Below, piece after piece: positions 8,363 through 15,827 of a stretch of 16,574 nt of DNA; position 1 is the stretch's first letter; every line of letters begins with the position of its first letter. The notes beneath the pieces were generated by a model, which did not search any database, was not told the DNA's origin, and saw only the letters and a program-made list of their open reading frames with translations. The stretch is taken from NCBI GenBank assembly GCA_003648455.1, contig QMPG01000037.1, positions 1 through 16,574 of the forward strand, read 5' to 3'. The position numbers and the translations under genes were made by a program. Source of the stretch: Bacteroidota bacterium. Its GTDB lineage: Bacteria; Bacteroidota; Bacteroidia; Bacteroidales; B39-G9.

Positions 8363-9154
8363 ATGAAAATTTTAATTTCGATATTACTACTTTTTTCAAC
8401 TTTTAATCTCGGATCCTTCAAATTAATTAATGAGATAAATATTACCAGCAATTTTTTCACAACTGATAATCTTGGAAATGTATATACTGTTAATAATAAA
8501 CAACTGACAAAATTCAACAAAGAAGGAAACAAAATTTGTGAATACAGCAATAATTTTCTTGGTGATATTACATCAGTAGATGTATCAAACCCATTGAGGA
8601 TATTAATTTTTTATAAAGATTTTAATCAGATTGTTTTTTTAGACAATACTCTTTCAGCAATTGGTAGCCCTATTAATCTTAATGATATTGATATTGATGA
8701 AGCGACATTGGTGTGTGGCTCAAATCAAAATGGTTTTATTGTGCTTAATAGTCAAACAAAAAAATTATGTAAATATGACAAAAATCTTAAAGAGGTTTAC
8801 GAAAGTTTTAACCTAGGGCAAATTGTTGGCAGAGAATTTCTTGCCAACGAGATGTTTGAAAAAAACGGTTATGTATATTTAAATATTCCGAATAAAGGAA
8901 TTCTTATTTTTGATATGTATGGTGTTTATGTGAAAACAATTTATATTAGAAATTTAAAAACGTTTCAAATAAAAAATAAAAATATTTTATATCATAATAA
9001 TAACTCTCTTAATTTGTATAATTTAAAATCATTTCAAACAGACAGCCTGAAATTACCTGACTTTGTTCGTATAATTAACTCCCGCATTGAAGAAGACCGA
9101 TTATACATTTTAAAAGCAAATAAATTATTAATATACCAAATTATCAACGAATAA
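8363..9154 (+). CDS. Secreted propeller-like protein of unknown function
   Basis: 263 residues. An N-terminal signal peptide (MKILISILLLFSTFNLGSFK) is followed by repeated short blocks of the type x-D-N/K-x-G-N-V-Y-x-V-N/x-K-x-L-x-K-F/Y (for example DNLGNVYTVNNKQLTKFN at about 35-52 and SQTKKLCKYDKNLKE), as in NHL/YncE-like beta-propellers. I see no catalytic motif. It is 12 nt after the GH3 gene and ends at a strong terminator, so it probably works with that enzyme or is simply co-expressed. The fold call is inferred from repeat character only. Confidence 0.7.
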   Translation: MKILISILLLFSTFNLGSFKLINEINITSNFFTTDNLGNVYTVNNKQLTKFNKEGNKICEYSNNFLGDITSVDVSNPLRILIFYKDFNQIVFLDNTLSAIGSPINLNDIDIDEATLVCGSNQNGFIVLNSQTKKLCKYDKNLKEVYESFNLGQIVGREFLANEMFEKNGYVYLNIPNKGILIFDMYGVYVKTIYIRNLKTFQIKNKNILYHNNNSLNLYNLKSFQTDSLKLPDFVRIINSRIEEDRLYILKANKLLIYQIINE

Positions 9155-9156
9155 TA

Positions 9157-9198
9157 AAAGAGACGAGCAAGATAACTTGCTCGTCTTTAACTTTTTTA
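9157..9198. terminator. Strong bidirectional intrinsic terminator
   Basis: An 11-bp perfect stem AGACGAGCAAG (9161-9171) with CTTGCTCGTCT (9176-9186) encloses the loop ATAA. T-runs follow on both strands (CTTTTTT from 9191 on plus, CTTTTATTATT on minus). It serves the converging GH3 operon (+) and the lipoprotein gene (-). Confidence 0.9.
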
Positions 9199-9216
9199 TA
9201 ATCTGTCAACTTATTT

Positions 9217-9633
9217 TTATTCATCTTCTTTTTTTAATTCCGCTGCTCTTTTAGCAATTGCACTAGTTAATTTTATTATAGACAACGGATTTTCTTCAAA
9301 CTTTTTTGAATACTCTTCTAAATTTTCTTCGGTAACTCCATATTTATTAAAGACTGCTTCAATCTCTTTTTGAGCTTCTTCACCAAGAGATAGCTGTCCT
9401 GCAGCTGTTCCTGTTTTTTCAGATTCAATGGCATACTTTGTAGAAATATACATTAGTTGAGCTGAAATCTCTACATAAATTTCATCGGTAATCTCACCTT
9501 TTGTTATATTTTCTTCAACCTGTTCATTGTCTTTCACATCAGAAGCTTCATTATTACTTCCACCGCTGCAATTAACAAAAAAAGTAATTGCAAACAACAT
9601 TACAGATAACTTAAAAAAAATTTTAATTTTCAT
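9217..9633 (-). CDS. Small lipoprotein, function unknown
   Basis: 138 residues with a lipoprotein signal peptide ending FFVNCS (Cys22 as lipidation site). An acidic low-complexity linker follows at about 23-47 (rich in Asn, Glu, Asp), then a helical region at about 48-138 with several Glu/Lys heptad-like stretches (ISAQLMYISTKYA, LGEEAQKEIEAVFNKYG). I do not recognise the family and see no catalytic residues. The acidic residues after Cys22 may bear on surface export in Bacteroidota, but the SGGSNNEA start is not a clear export signal. It ends at the shared terminator and lies 127 bp downstream of lpxH. Confidence 0.75.
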   Translation of the reverse strand: MKIKIFFKLSVMLFAITFFVNCSGGSNNEASDVKDNEQVEENITKGEITDEIYVEISAQLMYISTKYAIESEKTGTAAGQLSLGEEAQKEIEAVFNKYGVTEENLEEYSKKFEENPLSIIKLTSAIAKRAAELKKEDE

Positions 9634-9662
9634 CGGATTATTTATTTAAATTAAACAATAAA

Positions 9663-9691
9663 TCTCTCACCCTTTTTATTCCATTGAGAGA
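9663..9691 (-). terminator. Possible weak terminator or leader hairpin after lpxH
   Basis: TCTCTCA (9663-9669) pairs with TGAGAGA (9685-9691) across a 15-nt loop. An AT-rich, U-containing stretch follows on the minus strand. It could end the M1-lpxH message or lie in the leader of the lipoprotein gene. Confidence 0.35.
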
Positions 9692-9760
9692 CTAAGAAAT
9701 ATTGATTTATCTTATTTGTGTAAGTTACAAAGTTTTTGAAAAAGAAAAAATTATTCTTTT

Positions 9761-10510
9761 TTATTTAAACTCTTTTAATTCAAGTTTATCGCCATCAAAA
9801 ACTGCATAAGTAAAATGGGTAATCCAATCGCCAAGATTAATAAATTGGCATTTATTATTTAATTTCAAATCAATAGGAACGTGGCGATGACCAAATATCA
9901 TATAATCAAAGTGTTCGTATTTTAATTCTTCTTTAGCATAAATAACAAGATTCTCTTTATCAACTCCTTTAAACTCTTCAGCAACGAGACCTTTTGCTTC
10001 TCTACTACTAATTGACCAACTATGCGCAATTGCAAAAGCAACATTGGGATGAAGCCTTGAAAACAACCAATGAAGTATTGGATTTGTAAATATTTTTTTA
10101 AGCCTTTTGTATCCTTTATCGCCGGGACCTAAGCCGTCACCATGTGCAAGAAAAAATTTCTTGCCATTAATTATTTTTGTTACCGGATTTCGCTGAAGAA
10201 TAACTCCTGTTTCTTTTGGAAGATAATCGGTTACCCACAAATCGTGATTTCCTGTAAAAAAATATACGACAATTCCTTTATCTGTCAGCTCACATATTTT
10301 GCCAAGAAAACGCGAAAAACCTCGAGGAATAACTTTTTTGTATTCAAACCAAAAATCAAAAATATCTCCAAGAAGATAAATTTCTTGTGCATCACTTTTT
10401 ATTTCATCGAGCCATTTAACAAAAAGTTTTTCTCTTTTAAGACTTTTCTCATAACTTGGATAACCTAAATGAGCATCTGAAGCAAAATATATTTTTTTAT
10501 TTTTTCCCAA
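9761..10510 (-). CDS. lpxH: UDP-2,3-diacylglucosamine diphosphatase, LpxH-type metallophosphoesterase
   Basis: Removes UMP from UDP-2,3-diacylglucosamine to give lipid X, step four of lipid A synthesis, at the inner face of the cytoplasmic membrane. Length is 249 residues. All calcineurin-like metal motifs are present in order: DAH (Asp12, His14), GDIFD (48-52), GNHD (87-90), HGD (123-125) and GHRH (207-210). These correspond to the Mn ligands known in E. coli LpxH, and FDFWFEY after the GD box is typical of the family. The start is TTG at 10508-10510, 2 nt after the M1 peptidase stop. The frame is closed by a stop at 10517-10519 with no other start, so translation is probably coupled to the upstream gene. 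Confidence 0.87.
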   Translation of the reverse strand: MGKNKKIYFASDAHLGYPSYEKSLKREKLFVKWLDEIKSDAQEIYLLGDIFDFWFEYKKVIPRGFSRFLGKICELTDKGIVVYFFTGNHDLWVTDYLPKETGVILQRNPVTKIINGKKFFLAHGDGLGPGDKGYKRLKKIFTNPILHWLFSRLHPNVAFAIAHSWSISSREAKGLVAEEFKGVDKENLVIYAKEELKYEHFDYMIFGHRHVPIDLKLNNKCQFINLGDWITHFTYAVFDGDKLELKEFK

Positions 10511-10512
10511 TT

Positions 10513-13503
10513 TTAATTAATATATGATGAAGCGTTTTTTAACTTATATAATTTATTTAAATTTAAAGTAAAACGTATTTTTTGCCAGTAATTGTCTGTA
10601 ATAAAGTCATTTGTTTCTTTCAAATCTTCTGACATTAATACCGGAACATATATTACAAATATATTATTAAAAAATGGAATTTCAATTCCTGCCTCGTAAA
10701 TAAATTGGTTTGACTTGTTATAATTTTTTATATTGTCGTATGTACCAATATTTGCATAAATATTAATTGGAATTTTTGTAGGCAAACTACTTGTTAAATT
10801 TAATGTTGTAATCCAGTTATTGGTTTGTCCCAAAAAAGTGTAAGTTGTGAAACCTCCATCGTTTCGCACAAATTGTTGTGACAAAAGATGATTGTCGACA
10901 TCATTATTAATTGTTTCCATTCTACCTAAAAAAACATTGTCGAAAGTATAATCCTGATAGCCTGTTGTACCGGAAAGTCTGAAATTATAATTTCCATAAT
11001 AAGAATCAGAGTTATATAAAAATTTACCGGCAAAAAATCTAACGTTAAGTCCTTTTCTTACATTATTATAAGTAATTTTATAATTCGCTTCAACCCAACT
11101 TTTAACAAAGCCTTTAGCTGCCTGAATGTTTGCCGAAAATTTAAAGGGATTTATTAAGCGTTTATTTTCAAAATCATATCTAATATTATGAAAATACTTA
11201 TTAACCTTCTTATTATTATAAAAATAATCTTCTAAATCGCTTGCTAATATTGAGTTAATTGTAACAGTATTGTTAATTCTGCTTCGTGCGCATGATTTTC
11301 TGAAATTAATTTTAGCTTTTGCTTCATATCGTTGAAAATCTGCATCACTTTCATTTCCAATTGAATATTGTGTAACAGATGTTCCTATTTTAATATCCTG
11401 AATAAAACTGTTGTTTTGAAACATTGTATATGATAATTTCGCTGTACCTGCAATATTATTTTTCCCAAAACTGTAAAAAGGATTAATTATATATTCAAAT
11501 TTTTGCTTGGGTAAAAGCGAATTGGTAAATAATACTCCAGGCATATATTTATCATAATTATTCCACCCCAGAAGAGGATAATAATTAATTTGTGTTTTAT
11601 TAGAATTTTCTACTATACCAAACAGCTTAAATTTAAGAGGCTCAACTTTTTTCAATATTCCGCGTGTTCTTATTGTATTATTTTTTCTGTTTACATCGAG
11701 CATGTTTTTTGAATAATCAATAACGATTTTATCTACATCAGGAGTGTTTATTTTAAATTTCTTTTCACCTTCAAACCCATCATACCATTGTGAATAAACT
11801 ACAGTATCGTTATTTATTTCCGATATATTTATAGGCGAGTTAATTTTACCTGAATTTTTAACTATCAACTCATTATTTTTAATTGACTTAGTTTTATAGT
11901 CAATTTTTTTTGTTGTGTTTAAGATGTCGTTAAAAAACCAGTCAAGATTTTTATTGGAATTTTCAACAAAACATTTTTTAAAATCTTCGGGATATGGATG
12001 TTTATATTGCCACTGTTTAAAAAACTTTTGCATTATTTGGTTAAATTTATCTTCGCCAAGATAATTTCTTAAATAGTCAATTGAAAAAGCAGTTTTATAA
12101 TATGCAATAGCTCCATAATTAATTGAAGTATAATCTTTTGAATGCAGTGATGCAATTTGATCGGTGTTGTTTCTTGCTTTAAGCAAATAAATCAGTTCTT
12201 GCATATATTTATATTTTTCATTTTGAATACCCAGCATTTTGGCAATTTTTTCATTTCCTAATAATTGATAAACCCTGTTATTTGGATATTTCGTGTTTAT
12301 ATATCGAGCTTCGCTAAAAGTGTTAATACCTTCATCCATCCACGGGTATTCTCTTTCGTTAAAACCGAGCATTCCGTAAAACCAATTGTGACCCACTTCG
12401 TGCATAATTGTAACTTCGAGAACAAATTTATTTTGTGATTTCCCAATTATTGTTATTGTTGGATATTCCATTCCTCCTCCTGCAGTTAATGCTCCAAGAA
12501 CAGCAGTACAATTATTATATGGATAGTCACCATACCACGATGAATAATATTTAATTGCATCGTTGACATATTCTAAAGCATTTTCCCATTTATCAGCCTC
12601 ATAATTTAAAAAAAACACCCATGTATTTACTGTATGTTTTGAGTTTGGCAGTATTACTTTACTTTTTAAAACATGATAGCGTTTGTCGGCAAACCAGGCA
12701 AAATCATGAATGTTTTTTTCAGTAAAACGCAATGTTTTTGTTATTGAATCTGAAGCAGGATAAGTCTGGTCTTTCTCGTCAAATGCTTTTATTTGTTCTG
12801 TTTCTTTAACTTTTTGATCTAACCATATTTTTTCTTCATCATTCATTAAATTACCGGTTGCTGCAACAACATAGTTTCTAGGCACAGTTATTGAAACATC
12901 AAAAAAACCAAATTCAGAATAAAATTCACCTTGGTCGAGATAAGGCATTTGATGCCAGCCATATTTGTCATAAACTGCCGGTTTTGGATACCATTGTGAA
13001 ATTTGATATGATTGTTTTTTGTGTCCTAAACGTGAAAATGTTCTTGGTATCTTCACGTGGAAAGGAGTTGTTATAATTATTGTCTCGCCGGCTTGTATTG
13101 GTTTGTTTAAATATAATTTACAAATATCAATATTAACAGAATCTAATTCCCATTTAACTCTTTTATTATTTACTTTAAAATCAAGCGAATCAATATAACC
13201 TTTTTCACTTTCGTCAGAAAAATAAAACCAAGAGTCTCCATTCTCAAGTTTTTGTTTTGCAAAAGCAGTATTTTCATTTTTATATGCATTAGGCCACAAA
13301 TGAAAATATAGAAAATTTAATGTGTTTGGCGAGTTGTTTGTGTATTCAATTGTCTCATTAGCCGACAATTCATTCTTAACATCATTTAATTTGACATTAA
13401 TTTTATAGTTTACTTTTTGTTGGAAATAATCTTGAGAATAAACATTTGTTATAATCAATATATTTATCAATAATGTTGTGATTATAATTTTATTTAGTTT
13501 CAT
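10513..13503 (-). CDS. Exported M1 family metallopeptidase with barrel-like C-terminus
   Basis: 996 residues with a Sec signal peptide (about 1-23, cleavage near VYSQ). The N-terminal part is an M1 (gluzincin) aminopeptidase-like domain. The zinc site is HEVGH at 368-372 with the third ligand Glu391 (HExxH-x18-E), and GGGMEYP at 342-348 stands where aminopeptidases have GAMEN. From about residue 620 to the end the sequence turns into alternating aromatic/polar strands with Gly/Asn turns (for example FIYEAGIEIPFFNNIFVIYV near the end), as in a 12-16-strand outer-membrane barrel. M1 aminopeptidases usually lack such a tail. Likely place: outer membrane, with the protease domain in the periplasm or at the surface. 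It is followed within 2 nt by lpxH. Substrate unknown. Confidence 0.87.
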   Translation of the reverse strand: MKLNKIIITTLLINILIITNVYSQDYFQQKVNYKINVKLNDVKNELSANETIEYTNNSPNTLNFLYFHLWPNAYKNENTAFAKQKLENGDSWFYFSDESEKGYIDSLDFKVNNKRVKWELDSVNIDICKLYLNKPIQAGETIIITTPFHVKIPRTFSRLGHKKQSYQISQWYPKPAVYDKYGWHQMPYLDQGEFYSEFGFFDVSITVPRNYVVAATGNLMNDEEKIWLDQKVKETEQIKAFDEKDQTYPASDSITKTLRFTEKNIHDFAWFADKRYHVLKSKVILPNSKHTVNTWVFFLNYEADKWENALEYVNDAIKYYSSWYGDYPYNNCTAVLGALTAGGGMEYPTITIIGKSQNKFVLEVTIMHEVGHNWFYGMLGFNEREYPWMDEGINTFSEARYINTKYPNNRVYQLLGNEKIAKMLGIQNEKYKYMQELIYLLKARNNTDQIASLHSKDYTSINYGAIAYYKTAFSIDYLRNYLGEDKFNQIMQKFFKQWQYKHPYPEDFKKCFVENSNKNLDWFFNDILNTTKKIDYKTKSIKNNELIVKNSGKINSPINISEINNDTVVYSQWYDGFEGEKKFKINTPDVDKIVIDYSKNMLDVNRKNNTIRTRGILKKVEPLKFKLFGIVENSNKTQINYYPLLGWNNYDKYMPGVLFTNSLLPKQKFEYIINPFYSFGKNNIAGTAKLSYTMFQNNSFIQDIKIGTSVTQYSIGNESDADFQRYEAKAKINFRKSCARSRINNTVTINSILASDLEDYFYNNKKVNKYFHNIRYDFENKRLINPFKFSANIQAAKGFVKSWVEANYKITYNNVRKGLNVRFFAGKFLYNSDSYYGNYNFRLSGTTGYQDYTFDNVFLGRMETINNDVDNHLLSQQFVRNDGGFTTYTFLGQTNNWITTLNLTSSLPTKIPINIYANIGTYDNIKNYNKSNQFIYEAGIEIPFFNNIFVIYVPVLMSEDLKETNDFITDNYWQKIRFTLNLNKLYKLKNASSYIN

Positions 13504-13605
13504 AATTAATTATTTGTAAATTATGTAATACATGTTTAATTTTAGACGAATTCGAATTAATAGAAGTTACAGAAAATAAACGAAAGAAAAAAGAACTCTC
13601 AATTG

Positions 13606-13613
13606 CAAATATA
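13606..13613 (-). promoter_or_regulatory. Possible -7 box for the M1 peptidase gene
   Basis: TATATTTG on the minus strand fits TAnnTTTG and would give a leader of about 95 nt. No TTTG is seen 18-19 nt upstream, so the call is weak. Confidence 0.35.
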
Positions 13614-13619
13614 AAAAAT

Positions 13620-13937
13620 CAAACTTTCGTTAGTCGGTGAGCTACTATTTTAAATTTAACCCGAAAAATTCATAATTTTTCTACGCTTAAGAATTACCAA
13701 CAATTTTTTTTTTAAAACCCCAAATTTGGGTACTTCTAATGTGGGGTTTACTTGCGTGAGCTCACCGCCAGTTGGCGGTTCGGTTCCCGCTTTACTTTCC
13801 ACTATCCATCGCTAATTCATGCAATTCACTTCGTTTTTGTATGAATAAAGCAGGTTAAAGCGGGTTAATTCACTCCGAAAAGCCACTAAGATACTATAAA
13901 TTGACAACTTTAGTTTCCGGAGTAGTCTCATATGTGA
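13620..13937. repeat. Palindrome-rich gene-free region
   Basis: The 13504-13986 gap holds no credible ORF but many inverted repeats. GGTGAGCT (13636-13643) is inverted at 13759-13766. GAAAAATT/AATTTTTC (13663-13681) has loop CAT. AAACCCCA/TGGGGTTT (13715-13722/13742-13749) encloses CCCAAATTTGGG. GTGAGCTCAC lies at 13756-13765. ACCGCC/GGCGGT (13764-13779) has loop AGTT. CCCGCTTTA/TAAAGCGGG (13786-13794/13856-13864) encloses ATTCATGCAA/TTGTATGAAT (13815-13824/13837-13846). ACTCCG/CGGAGT lies at 13872-13877/13918-13923. It is locally richer in GC than its flanks. It may be a set of decayed palindromic mobile repeats or a structured RNA; no family is recognised. Confidence 0.6.
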
Positions 13938-13986
13938 ATATATAATTTTTTTTTTGATTTTTACGGTTTATCGAAGTGTAGTCATT

Positions 13987-14685
13987 TTATATAATAAAAA
14001 TTATTAAATAATAGACTCCCACCCCAATGAAAATAATTGAGACTATACGCCTAAACCAAATTTCAAAGATTGTTACTTTGTTAAAAACTACACCAACACC
14101 ACGAATAGTATAAGAAATAATCCAAGCAAAAATGATTACAGGTAATCCAGTGCCAATAGCAAAGATTATTGGCAAATAAAGCCCTGAAGCACTTGTTATT
14201 GTCATTGGTATTAACATTCCAAAATATAACACAGCACTATATGGACAAAAAGCTAAAGCAAAAACAATTCCTAAAAGCAGAACACCCCAAAAGCCTGATT
14301 GACTTTTCTGTTCCATTTTTTCTTTAAGTTTTCCAAAACCTGGCAACTTAATTTTAATGAAATCTAACATTAATAATCCAATAAGTATTAATAATGGTCC
14401 TAAAAAAATTTCACCCCATTTTTGAATAAACCCTGAAATTTGAAATTGACTTATTCCAAAATAAAATATCAAACCTATTGTTGTATAAGTTACAGCTCGT
14501 CCAAGAGTATAAATAAGTCCATTAAAAAAAACTCTTCTTTTATTATTAATGTCTTTCCCTAAAAATGCAATTGCGGTTATGTTTGTAGCAAGCGGGCAAG
14601 GGCTTATTGCTGTCATCAGCCCAAGAATAAAGGCATACAACAATGGCAATTGAGTGTTTTCTAATAACGATTGTAGAAACTCCAT
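13987..14685 (-). CDS. arsG: ArsG-family / CcdA-like membrane protein
   Basis: 232 residues with six predicted membrane helices in two halves, each half opening with a Cys-Pro element: SPCPLATN (Cys30) and FCPYSAVLY (Cys147). That is the paired-cysteine layout of CcdA/DsbD thiol conduits. Relatives beside arsF are named ArsG, a reported efflux permease for trivalent aromatic amino-arsenicals in the arsEFG operon of Shewanella putrefaciens. So it could export arsenicals, carry electrons across the membrane, or both. Its ATG overlaps the arsF stop (TAATG), so translation is coupled. It is the last gene of the arsEFG-like unit and reads into the palindrome-rich region. Confidence 0.78.
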   Translation of the reverse strand: MEFLQSLLENTQLPLLYAFILGLMTAISPCPLATNITAIAFLGKDINNKRRVFFNGLIYTLGRAVTYTTIGLIFYFGISQFQISGFIQKWGEIFLGPLLILIGLLMLDFIKIKLPGFGKLKEKMEQKSQSGFWGVLLLGIVFALAFCPYSAVLYFGMLIPMTITSASGLYLPIIFAIGTGLPVIIFAWIISYTIRGVGVVFNKVTIFEIWFRRIVSIIFIGVGVYYLIIFII

Positions 14686-15119
14686 TATTTTAAATTAAGC
14701 ATTTTGTCAACAGTTTCTTTAATTTTAACTTTTAGTTTGTCCGGCGTTGTTGTTGCATACAAAAATGCATCATTTGTTAAATCTATTCTTTGGTCGTTAT
14801 GTATAAAAATTAATGTTTGCCACTTAACGTTCATTTTATTTGCTAAATCTTCTCCGTTTTTTTCTTCCATATCAACAGATTGAAAAGTAATTTTTCCTGA
14901 ATTCACTTTGGCAGGATAAATATCAATTAAATCATTTCTCGTTTGTTCTTCCACGGCAAGACAAGTTGAACATCTGTGTTTATAATGAAAATAATATACC
15001 TCAACTTTATTTACATTGTTGGAACTGTCTTTAATAATATTAGAACTTTTGCTATTATTACTTGAAAAACCATTAAAAACAAATAATAACAATACTAACA
15101 AATTAATTATTTTTTTCAT
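14685..15119 (-). CDS. arsF: ArsF-family exported thioredoxin-like protein
   Basis: 144 residues. A Sec signal peptide (about 1-20, no lipobox) and a Ser/Asn-rich linker lead to a thioredoxin-like core at about 38-140 with VYYFHYKHRCSTC, the CxxC being Cys50-Cys53. The usual cis-proline position is not evident (KWQTLIF at 99-105). The family is annotated as the ArsF subunit of a nitrophenyl-arsenical nitroreductase in arsEFG operons. The export signal puts the CxxC outside the cytoplasm, able to take electrons from the ArsG cysteines. It starts 11 nt after the arsE stop and overlaps the arsG start by 1 nt. Confidence 0.78.
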   Translation of the reverse strand: MKKIINLLVLLLFVFNGFSSNNSKSSNIIKDSSNNVNKVEVYYFHYKHRCSTCLAVEEQTRNDLIDIYPAKVNSGKITFQSVDMEEKNGEDLANKMNVKWQTLIFIHNDQRIDLTNDAFLYATTTPDKLKVKIKETVDKMLNLK

Positions 15120-15130
15120 TTTTTTTAAAT

Positions 15131-15367
15131 TTAATAAGCTAATAAAATCTTTTTTATTTCTTTTGCAGAAGGCACACGTCCCTTTACCACTACTTTTTCG
15201 TTAATTACAAGAGCCGGAATTGAAATTACACCATAATTCATTATATCCATAATATCTTCAATTTTTGAAATATTTGCGACTATACCATTTTCAGAAATCA
15301 CTTCTCTTGTAAGCTTTTCAAGCACATTACAATTTGCACATCCTGTGCCAAGAATTTTTATGTCCAT
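15131..15367 (-). CDS. arsE: ArsE-like small thioredoxin (glutaredoxin-like)
   Basis: 78 residues with no signal peptide, so cytoplasmic. It has a compact thioredoxin fold with GTGCANC (Cys10, Cys13) after the first strand and SIPALVI with the cis-proline at residue 51, as in the small archaeal/bacterial redox proteins of the MTH895/TM0996 type. The frame is open 13 codons further up to an ATG at 15404-15406. However, that extension is encoded by the operator palindrome GTTCGT-N6-ACGAAC, so the ATG at 15365-15367 (MDIKILGTG) is taken as the true start. First gene of arsE-arsF-arsG. Proposed partner: ArsF in nitro-group reduction, or ArsG as electron acceptor. Confidence 0.82.
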   Translation of the reverse strand: MDIKILGTGCANCNVLEKLTREVISENGIVANISKIEDIMDIMNYGVISIPALVINEKVVVKGRVPSAKEIKKILLAY

Positions 15368-15386
15368 TTTTATTTTTTTATTATCA

Positions 15387-15404
15387 GTTCGTAAAAAAAC
15401 GAAC
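15387..15404. promoter_or_regulatory. ArsR operator O1, upstream of arsE
   Basis: GTTCGT-AAAAAA-ACGAAC is a perfect 6-6-6 palindrome ending 20 nt before the chosen arsE ATG. It has the same arms as O2 and O3. Binding here should block arsEFG transcription. Confidence 0.78.
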
Positions 15405-15460
15405 ATTATATTTCTTATCCAAATTTTTATGTAAAAAAATTAAAAAAAGATAGAATACTT

Positions 15461-15490
15461 TTTGTGAATAAAAAATTGTTCGTACATTTG
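15461..15490 (+). promoter_or_regulatory. Bacteroidota-type promoter of arsR
   Basis: TTTG (15461-15464), 18 nt, then TACATTTG (15483-15490), an exact TAnnTTTG. The -7 box fills the 8-nt centre of operator O2, so repressor binding would cover it. The predicted leader before the arsR ATG is roughly 10-15 nt. Confidence 0.78.
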
Positions 15491-15501
15491 CGAACAATTT
15501 T
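15472..15501. promoter_or_regulatory. ArsR operator O2, over the arsR promoter
   Basis: AAAATTGTTCG (15472-15482) and CGAACAATTTT (15491-15501) form a perfect 11-bp inverted repeat around TACATTTG. It shares GTTCGT and CGAAC with O1 and O3, and its position implies autorepression of arsR. Confidence 0.82.
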
Positions 15502-15507
15502 AAAATA

Positions 15508-15810
15508 ATGACGATGACTAAAAAAATAATAACAGACGAACAAAGAAAAATTGCACGTTATGCTAAAGCCATGGGACACCCTATTCGTATGTATTTATTA
15601 CAATTGCTTTCAAAACAAGCGTGTTGTTACAGTCGCGATTTATCTGAAGAGTTGCCAATTGCAAAATCTACACTTTCGCAACATTTAAAAGAATTGAAAA
15701 ATGCAGGACTTATACAAGGCGAAATTGAAGCTCCAAAAATTAGATATTGTCTTAATTTAAAAAACTGGGAAGAAGCCCAATTTTTATTTAAAAAATTCTT
15801 AGGAATATAA
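15508..15810 (+). CDS. arsR: ArsR/SmtB family metalloregulatory repressor
   Basis: A 100-residue winged-helix dimeric repressor that leaves DNA on binding a thiophilic metalloid or metal. It opens with ARYAKAMGHPIRMYLLQLL (about 16-34), has a recognition helix at PIAKSTLSQHLKELKNAGLI (50-69) and a wing at about 70-82. Possible inducer ligands are the adjacent Cys39-Cys40 (QACCYSRDL, in the same helix as the ELCVCDL site of classical ArsR) and Cys81 (RYCLNL). A Cys pair plus one more suits As(III) or Sb(III). The ATG at 15508 is used; a second ATG two codons on (15514) is possible. It is divergent from arsEFG and likely regulates itself, arsEFG and the following gene. Confidence 0.92.
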   Translation: MTMTKKIITDEQRKIARYAKAMGHPIRMYLLQLLSKQACCYSRDLSEELPIAKSTLSQHLKELKNAGLIQGEIEAPKIRYCLNLKNWEEAQFLFKKFLGI

Positions 15811-15827
15811 AAAAATTTACAATAATG

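Noticed and set aside
8311..8550. Minus-strand ORF of 79 codons across the GH3/propeller junction
   Set aside because: Overlaps the two plus-strand genes; no start signal or recognisable domain.
10142..10468. Plus-strand ORF of 108 codons
   Set aside because: Shadow of lpxH, rich in Phe/Lys/Ile as expected of antisense AT-rich frames.
13715..13749. Terminator for the M1 or arsG transcript
   Set aside because: The stem is good but no U-run follows on either strand; the T-run at 13704-13713 precedes the stem on the plus strand.
15016..15204. Plus-strand ORF of 62 codons
   Set aside because: Antisense to the arsF signal peptide and arsE end; the Leu runs are the reverse of Asn/Lys codons.
15368..15406. 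N-terminal extension of ArsE from an ATG at 15404-15406
   Set aside because: The extra 13 codons are the operator palindrome O1 and add FVFLRTDNKK-type residues ahead of the first strand. The downstream ATG gives the normal fold start.
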